A stretch of 9,712 nt of DNA, taken from NCBI GenBank assembly GCA_002731735.1, contig PCCM01000027.1, positions 3,763 through 13,474 of the forward strand, written 5' to 3'. Below are positions 6,333 to 9,712 of the stretch, in pieces. The position numbers and the translations under genes were made by a program. The notes beneath the pieces were generated by a model. The model was not told the DNA's origin. It saw nothing but the letters and a program-made list of their open reading frames with translations, and did no database searches. The stretch is from Gemmatimonadota bacterium (GTDB lineage: Bacteria > Gemmatimonadota > Gemmatimonadetes > Longimicrobiales > Gaopeijiaceae). The stretch's first letter is position 1; each line of letters begins with the position of its first letter.

Positions 6333-6360
6333 GGAACCGAGGACCTAGCGCTATGTGTAA
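6333..6360 (+). promoter_or_regulatory. ECF-sigma-like promoter upstream of the FKBP lipoprotein
   Basis: GGAACCG (6333-6339) and GTGTAA (6355-6360) are separated by 15 nt. This closely follows the sigma-E pattern GGAACTT-N15-GTCTAA, with one mismatch in the -10 box. Transcription would start near 6366, about 40 nt before the ATG. E. coli fkpA, which also encodes an envelope FKBP, is a sigma-E target, so the match is biologically plausible. Confidence 0.4.
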
Positions 6361-6404
6361 GGAGAGGGAGAACTGCAAGAAAATCTAGGCTGAGAGGATT
6401 TCAT

Positions 6405-6881
6405 ATGATCAAGAGAAGTTTGAGAAGGACGTGCGGCGTGGCTTCGGCTCTGACACTGGCGATTGCGGCTTGCGGCGGCAGCCCACTCGGCCCCGACCCA
6501 ACCGACGCAGAGTTCGATGCCTCGCTCGGGATTGATCTCGCCGCCATGACCGAGACGGCAAGCGGGCTGTTTGTCTTGGATGTCGTGGTTGGGACCGGCG
6601 CAATTGCGGCCGCCGGCGATACAGCCACGGTAGCTTACGAAGTTTGGTTGGCGGACGCGACGCCGATCGACAGCGGGCCGGGATTCAAGTTCCTCGTTGG
6701 AGGGGGAGCGGTGATCGCCGGGTTTGATGAGGGTGTGACCGGCATGCGGGTCGGAGGCGAACGGACGATCGTTATTCCCGCCTCCCTCGGGTACGGAAGT
6801 GATGGCTTTTCGACTGTCCCTGGCGATGCCGTGCTCGTCTACGACTTGAGCCTGACCGCGGTTCTTAAGCCTCCGTTCTAG
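6405..6881 (+). CDS. FKBP-type peptidyl-prolyl isomerase, lipoprotein
   Basis: Predicted to speed proline cis-trans isomerisation during folding of exported proteins while anchored in a membrane by lipid. The 158-residue product has a type II signal peptide: basic start, hydrophobic ALTLAIAAC with lipobox Cys23, then GGS. Gly at +2 gives no inner-membrane retention signal by the Asp rule. The FKBP domain spans about 54-154. It keeps most binding-pocket positions of human FKBP12: Tyr78, Asp89, Phe96, Val103-Ile104 (AVIAGFDEGV), Phe107 in place of the pocket Trp, and Tyr130 in LGYG. GAGAGGA at 6392-6398 stands 6 nt before ATG 6405 and fixes the start. The closest functional parallels are FkpA and Mip, although this one lacks their long dimerisation helix. 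Confidence 0.93.
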   Translation: MIKRSLRRTCGVASALTLAIAACGGSPLGPDPTDAEFDASLGIDLAAMTETASGLFVLDVVVGTGAIAAAGDTATVAYEVWLADATPIDSGPGFKFLVGGGAVIAGFDEGVTGMRVGGERTIVIPASLGYGSDGFSTVPGDAVLVYDLSLTAVLKPPF

Positions 6882-6905
6882 ACGGAGATCAAAATTCCCG
6901 CCCTA

Positions 6906-6931
6906 CCGGAACCGAGTCGCGTTGGATCCGG
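6906..6931 (+). terminator. Hairpin after the FKBP gene
   Basis: CCGGAACC (6906-6913) pairs with GGATCCGG (6924-6931) at 7 of 8 positions around a 10-nt loop, 25 nt after the FKBP stop. No T-run follows, so termination or 3'-end protection is only inferred. Confidence 0.3.
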
Positions 6932-6973
6932 CGGAGCCGAGTCGAGTCTCGAACCCACAGGGGCTGTGCCTGC

Positions 6974-7198
6974 TTGAAGACCATTGTACGGTGGACCGCA
7001 AAGGGTGCGGCGGTCGGCGGAGGCCTGTTCTTCGCCTTGAGCATGTACCGCTCTATCGCGAGCGGCGGACCCTCGATGAGTCATCTCAATCCGATCGGAG
7101 TGATGACCGTCATCGGGGTCACGGTTGGGGCGCTGGTCGGCCCTCTCATCGGTACGATATTCGCTCGGCGAAGTGTTCTCACGGATGAGCAAAAGTAA
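6974..7198 (+). CDS. Small two-helix membrane protein with glycine zipper
   Basis: I do not recognise a family. The 74-residue frame (TTG start) encodes two hydrophobic segments, about residues 11-29 and 41-63, joined by a short polar loop containing GGPSMSHLNP, with a basic-acidic tail RRSVLTDEQK. In the second helix Gly48, Gly52, Gly56 and Gly60 are spaced every fourth residue, a glycine zipper that usually packs helices tightly in oligomers. The first helix also carries Gly15-Gly17. The Shine-Dalgarno sequence is weak (CAGGGG about 10 nt upstream). Its last 14 nt overlap the start of the uracil-DNA glycosylase gene, so the two are probably cotranscribed and coupled. Function is unknown. 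Confidence 0.65.
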   Translation: MKTIVRWTAKGAAVGGGLFFALSMYRSIASGGPSMSHLNPIGVMTVIGVTVGALVGPLIGTIFARRSVLTDEQK

Positions 7199-7925
7199 GA
7201 ATCAGCCTGATCGAGGTGGGACACTCCCTCCATCGAACAATGGAGCACGCCTGCAGGGGATCAACGAACGGGTCGTGGCGTGCACGAAGTGTCCGCGTCT
7301 GGTGGAGTGGCGCTCCACCGTGGCTCGGGAAAAGCGGGCTGCCTACGCCGCAGACCGTTATTGGGGACGTCCCGTCCCGTCATTCGGAGATCCGGACGCA
7401 TCACTTCTGATCGTGGGTCTCGCTCCCGGTGCGCACGGTGCCAACCGGACTGGGCGCATGTTCACCGGGGATCGTTCCGGGGACTGGTTGTTTCGGGCTC
7501 TGTACCGCGCGGGGTTCGCGAACCAGCCCGACGGACGCACGGCCGGCGACGGCTTAGGTCTGTCGCGAGCCTACATTACGGCGGCCGTCCGGTGCGCTCC
7601 GCCTGCGAACCGCCCGAGCCCCGCCGAGCGAGACTGCTGTAGGCCGTATCTCGAAGAGGAGGTGGAGATCTTTCGTTCCGCCGGTGTGGTAGTGGCGCTC
7701 GGGCAGTTCGCGTTCGATCAGGTGCTTCGAATTCTCCGGACTCGGGACGAGGGTGTCCCCCATCCACGTCCGAAGTTTTCGCACGGTGTCGAGGTGACCC
7801 TCGAAAACAGAACGGTGCTTGGCTGCTACCATCCGAGCCAGCAGAATACGTTCACGGGCCGGCTCACCGAACCGATGTTCGATGCGGTGTGGCAGAGGGC
7901 GAGACGTCTCATTGAACCACGGTGA
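7185..7925 (+). CDS. Uracil-DNA glycosylase, family 5 (UdgB-like, 4Fe-4S)
   Basis: A base-excision repair enzyme that removes uracil and some other deaminated bases from DNA. The 246-residue product has the family 5 motif GLAPGAHGANRTGR (residues 78-91) followed by MFTGDRSG, and the C-terminal motif around His216 (CYHPSQQNTFTG). Four cysteines fit the 4Fe-4S ligands: Cys33 and Cys36 (CTKC), Cys137 (VRCAPP), and Cys151 or Cys152. Family 5 usually has GLAPAAHGGNRTG; here Gly and Ala replace two of these small residues, a mild change. ATG 7185 gives a short polar N-terminus and overlaps the preceding small membrane gene by 14 nt. The 3' end overlaps the converging - strand ORF by 17 nt. Confidence 0.94.
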   Translation: MSKSKNQPDRGGTLPPSNNGARLQGINERVVACTKCPRLVEWRSTVAREKRAAYAADRYWGRPVPSFGDPDASLLIVGLAPGAHGANRTGRMFTGDRSGDWLFRALYRAGFANQPDGRTAGDGLGLSRAYITAAVRCAPPANRPSPAERDCCRPYLEEEVEIFRSAGVVVALGQFAFDQVLRILRTRDEGVPHPRPKFSHGVEVTLENRTVLGCYHPSQQNTFTGRLTEPMFDAVWQRARRLIEPR

Positions 7926-8115
7926 CGGGTAACCGCCGTAGGTGCCGCTCGCGAACGTCGTCCGGCGTCAACTCTTCGTCGATGATGTGGGCCAACTCCT
8001 CTTCGTGTTTCCAAGTGAACTCGATGGCCTCGAGCTCCAGCCCCATGATGCGGCGTTCGGCGCTTTCGTTCAGGGCGATCTTGAGGGCGATGGAATGTGT
8101 TTTCCCATACCCCAC
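7909..8115 (-). CDS. Unrecognised small acidic protein
   Basis: I do not recognise this 68-codon frame. It would start at GTG 8115 (weak GGAAGA about 12 nt upstream) or at an internal ATG giving about 45 residues. The protein begins VGYGKTHSIALKIALNES and has a Glu-rich helix (WKHEEELAHIIDEELTPDD) and a basic stretch RERHLRRL, all soluble in character with no signal peptide. About 78% of codons end in G or C, and the amino-acid mix looks like a real helical protein. The opposite strand is also open in the codon-mirrored frame (7942-8142) but yields a less natural, Val/Phe/Leu-rich product. It converges on the glycosylase gene and overlaps its last 17 nt. Coding status is likely, not certain. 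Confidence 0.5.
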   Translation of the reverse strand: MGYGKTHSIALKIALNESAERRIMGLELEAIEFTWKHEEELAHIIDEELTPDDVRERHLRRLPVTVVQ

Positions 8116-8173
8116 AGAGATCTGCGTTCTTCCGTGACTTGAGTCTCCAACGCTCGGGTTTCTCCAACGTGCC

Positions 8174-8190
8174 GCTATTGCTAGAATAGC
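8174..8190 (+). promoter_or_regulatory. Inverted repeat over a candidate -10 box
   Basis: GCTATT and AATAGC are perfect 6-bp arms around GCTAG. The arm and loop contain TAGAAT (8182-8187), a 5/6 match to a -10 box that could serve the amidohydrolase gene, but no good -35 box lies at the right distance. A dyad over a -10 box is a typical operator position. Reading the other strand, TATTCT could serve the - strand ORF. Confidence 0.3.
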
Positions 8191-8253
8191 CGACCATCGT
8201 GGTCCGACTCACGTGGTCCCGTCCGGGGGCTTCGGTCCGTGACCTGTGCGACT

Positions 8254-8259
8254 GTGGAG
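8254..8259 (+). promoter_or_regulatory. Ribosome binding site choosing the amidohydrolase start
   Basis: GTGGAG ends 8 nt before ATG 8268. This start puts a signal peptide at the very N-terminus, while the longer frame from GTG 8199 would bury it behind a Cys/Arg-containing extension. Confidence 0.55.
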
Positions 8260-8267
8260 TGCTGCGT

Positions 8268-9383
8268 ATGCGTTTGACTTCTGCTGAGATCATTGGGGGC
8301 TTTCTACTCGTGGTGGGAATGTTCTCGCCGGGGCCTGCGCAGCCTGTCGCCGGCCAGGGCGTCGGCGTAGAGGAGTACCAGCCACGTAATACGCTGGTCG
8401 TTCCCGAGAATATTGTAACGAGCGCCCGCTTTCCCTTTGTGGACATTCACGGCCACCAGAGCGGTGCCCGAATGTCGTCCGAGGCCGTCGGCCAGCTAGT
8501 GAGGGAGATGGATGAACTCAACATGGCGGTCATGGTGAACCTTTCGGGCGGAAGCGGGGCGAGCCTCGTCACCGGGCTCGAGAACATGACCCGCGACCAC
8601 CCGGAGCGCTTTGTCTTTTTTGCCAACGTCAACTTCCGAGGTGTGGGCGATTCCGGATGGGGTGAGCGGGCTGCGGCCCAGCTGGAAGCGGATGTCGCCG
8701 CGGGGGCTGCCGGTCTGAAGATCTTCAAGGGCCTGGGGTTGAGCGACCTCGACACCGATGGAAATCGGATCCCGGTGGACGATCCCCGTCTCGACCTCGT
8801 CTGGGCGAAAGCCGGCGAACTGGAGATCGCGGTGTTGATCCACTCGGCCGATCCAGCTGAGTTTTGGCAGCCTTACGACCGCTTCAATGAGCGTTGGCTC
8901 GAGCTGACGCTCCGACCCCGGCGGATACAGCCTCCAGGCAGGAGCGCACCTTTTGAGCAGATCATCGGGGAGCAGCACAACCTCTTCCGGAGACATCCGA
9001 ACACAAAGTTCATCGCGGCTCATCTCGGATGGATGGGCCATGACCTGACTCGGCTCGGGACTCTCCTCGACGAGATGCCCAACATGTACGTGGGTCTCGG
9101 TGCGGTCATCTATGAGTTGGGAAGGCAGCCCCGATTCGCGCGGGAGTGGCTCATCGAATACCAAGACCGGGTTTTGATGGGCAAGGACTCCTACAACCAG
9201 GAGGAGTTCCACACGTACTTCCGTGTCTTCGAGACGGCAGACGACTACTTCGACTACTACCGCAGGTACCACGCATTCTGGCAGATGTATGGGTTGGACC
9301 TCCCGGACGAGGTGCTCCGGAAGATCTATTACGAGAATGCGCTTGAGCTCGTCCCTGAGATCGATCGGTCGCTGTTTCCTTGA
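8268..9383 (+). CDS. Secreted amidohydrolase (Amidohydro-rel / COG2159 type)
   Basis: A metal-dependent TIM-barrel hydrolase or decarboxylase of the amidohydrolase superfamily; the substrate cannot be read from sequence. The 371-residue product has an N-terminal signal peptide (hydrophobic IIGGFLLVVGMF, cleavage expected near PVAGQ), so it should act outside the cytoplasm. Metal-site residues in family order are Asp59-x-His61-x-His63 (VDIHGH), His192 (LIHSADP), His252 (AHLGWMG) and Asp307 (LMGKDSY). LKIFKGLG in the middle matches the G.K...G segment of COG2159 proteins. Aromatic-rich helices (YFDYYRRYHAFW) occupy the C-terminal part. The stop overlaps the next gene by 4 nt. A cytosolic relative of this family is ACMS decarboxylase, but export makes the same role unlikely. 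Confidence 0.9.
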   Translation: MRLTSAEIIGGFLLVVGMFSPGPAQPVAGQGVGVEEYQPRNTLVVPENIVTSARFPFVDIHGHQSGARMSSEAVGQLVREMDELNMAVMVNLSGGSGASLVTGLENMTRDHPERFVFFANVNFRGVGDSGWGERAAAQLEADVAAGAAGLKIFKGLGLSDLDTDGNRIPVDDPRLDLVWAKAGELEIAVLIHSADPAEFWQPYDRFNERWLELTLRPRRIQPPGRSAPFEQIIGEQHNLFRRHPNTKFIAAHLGWMGHDLTRLGTLLDEMPNMYVGLGAVIYELGRQPRFAREWLIEYQDRVLMGKDSYNQEEFHTYFRVFETADDYFDYYRRYHAFWQMYGLDLPDEVLRKIYYENALELVPEIDRSLFP

Positions 9384-9628
9384 GTCGTGAACGCATCTCG
9401 ACCGCGATCGTGGCCCGTTTCCACTATCGCCACGAAGCGGAACTGGCTCACGGGTACTTGGAGAGCGCCGAGGTGGACTCGATCCTCCACATCGACGATG
9501 CGGGAGGTATGGACGTAGGCCTGGCGTTCGTCAATCCTGCGCGGCTGGTCGTTCGGGCAGAGGATGAGGAGAGGGCACGCCAGGTGTTGTTGGACGCCGG
9601 GATTCTGGACGAGCCACCTATGGCTTAG
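9380..9628 (+). CDS. DUF2007 domain protein (putative signal-transducing protein)
   Basis: The 82-residue product matches the DUF2007 pattern: IVARFHYRHEAELAHGYLESAEVDS at the N-terminus (HEAELA plus YLES being typical), then a short beta region, then LVVRAEDEERARQVLLDAGIL. The biochemical role of this family is not established; members are small, ferredoxin-like in predicted fold, and resemble PII-type signalling folds only in outline. It would start at TTG 9380, which overlaps the amidohydrolase stop as TTGA, a coupling arrangement that explains the weak Shine-Dalgarno sequence. No other in-frame start keeps the conserved first strand. Confidence 0.8.
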   Translation: MSRERISTAIVARFHYRHEAELAHGYLESAEVDSILHIDDAGGMDVGLAFVNPARLVVRAEDEERARQVLLDAGILDEPPMA

Positions 9629-9662
9629 ACCTGTCGGGGGCACCCGGTACCCTGCCGCGAGA

Positions 9663-9712
9663 TCAGAAGAAATACTGGATACCGAAGGAGAGTATTCCCA
9701 CGGTCATGGCAC
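9663..9712 (-). CDS. C-terminal end of an outer-membrane beta-barrel protein (partial)
   Basis: The reverse strand encodes the final 15 residues AMTVGILSFGIQYFF before a TGA stop (9663-9665). Alternating hydrophobic residues and a terminal Phe are the beta-signal read by the BAM complex when it inserts barrels into the outer membrane. The rest of the gene lies beyond the right edge, so the family cannot be named. It converges with the DUF2007 gene, 34 nt away. Confidence 0.6.
   Translation of the reverse strand, partial: AMTVGILSFGIQYFF

Noticed and set aside
6333..6916. GGAACCGAG occurring on both sides of the FKBP gene as a repeat or insertion scar
   Set aside because: A 9-base match is expected many times by chance in 9.7 kb, and the second copy has no partner -10 box.
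7909..8115. ClpS-like adaptor identity for the small - strand ORF
   Set aside because: Size is close and it is acidic, but none of the ClpS core motifs are present.
7942..8142. 66-codon + strand frame mirroring the - strand small ORF
   Set aside because: Codon-for-codon complement of the - strand frame; its product is Val/Leu/Phe-rich and lacks natural helical pattern. I kept the - strand reading, with moderate confidence.
8496..9272. 258-codon - strand frame opposite the amidohydrolase
   Set aside because: Shadow of the amidohydrolase frame, which carries the complete metal-binding set.
9629..9662. Bidirectional terminator between the DUF2007 gene and the - strand barrel protein
   Set aside because: Only a 4-bp GGCA/TGCC stem can be drawn and no T-run is present.

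Overview
The window is GC-rich (roughly 60% by eye) chromosomal DNA from a diderm bacterium. A lipoprotein with a clear lipobox, several Sec signal peptides and a C-terminal outer-membrane beta-barrel fragment ending in Phe-Phe all point to an outer membrane. The gene mix (ECF sigma/anti-sigma pair with a small periplasmic partner, family 5 uracil-DNA glycosylase, secreted amidohydrolase, DUF2007 protein) would suit Gemmatimonadota or a related phylum. That placement is an impression from gene content, not a measurement. I see no transposase, integrase, CRISPR array, tRNA or rRNA; this looks like ordinary core chromosome.

Layout, left to right, mostly on the + strand. (1) carA, the glutaminase subunit of carbamoyl-phosphate synthase, then an HU/IHF-type nucleoid protein; each has its own plausible promoter. 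(2) After a hairpin and a C-rich, G-poor stretch comes a tightly coupled trio: ECF sigma factor, membrane-anchored zinc-finger anti-sigma factor, and a secreted Spy/CpxP-like protein. The genes are joined by a 4-nt ATGA overlap and then by near-abutting or overlapping starts. (3) moaD, moaE and moaA follow as one operon for the first steps of molybdopterin synthesis. (4) mdh (malate dehydrogenase) stands alone. (5) An FKBP-type prolyl isomerase lipoprotein is preceded by a sequence resembling an ECF-sigma promoter. (6) A 74-residue two-helix membrane protein with a glycine zipper overlaps the start of a family 5 uracil-DNA glycosylase. (7) A 68-codon unrecognised ORF on the - strand converges on the glycosylase gene. 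(8) A secreted amidohydrolase overlaps a DUF2007 protein by 4 nt. (9) The last 15 codons of an outer-membrane protein enter from the right on the - strand.

How the genes may work together: the sigma/anti-sigma/Spy-like trio looks like an envelope-signalling unit, and the FKBP lipoprotein is a candidate member of its regulon. MoaD and MoaE form molybdopterin synthase, while MoaA makes its precursor together with a MoaC that is not in this window. The other genes are housekeeping functions side by side. I found no convincing wholly new system. The items most worth a second look are the sensor-like third gene of the sigma operon, the ECF-like promoter before the FKBP gene, the glycine-zipper protein coupled to the glycosylase, and the unrecognised - strand ORF.
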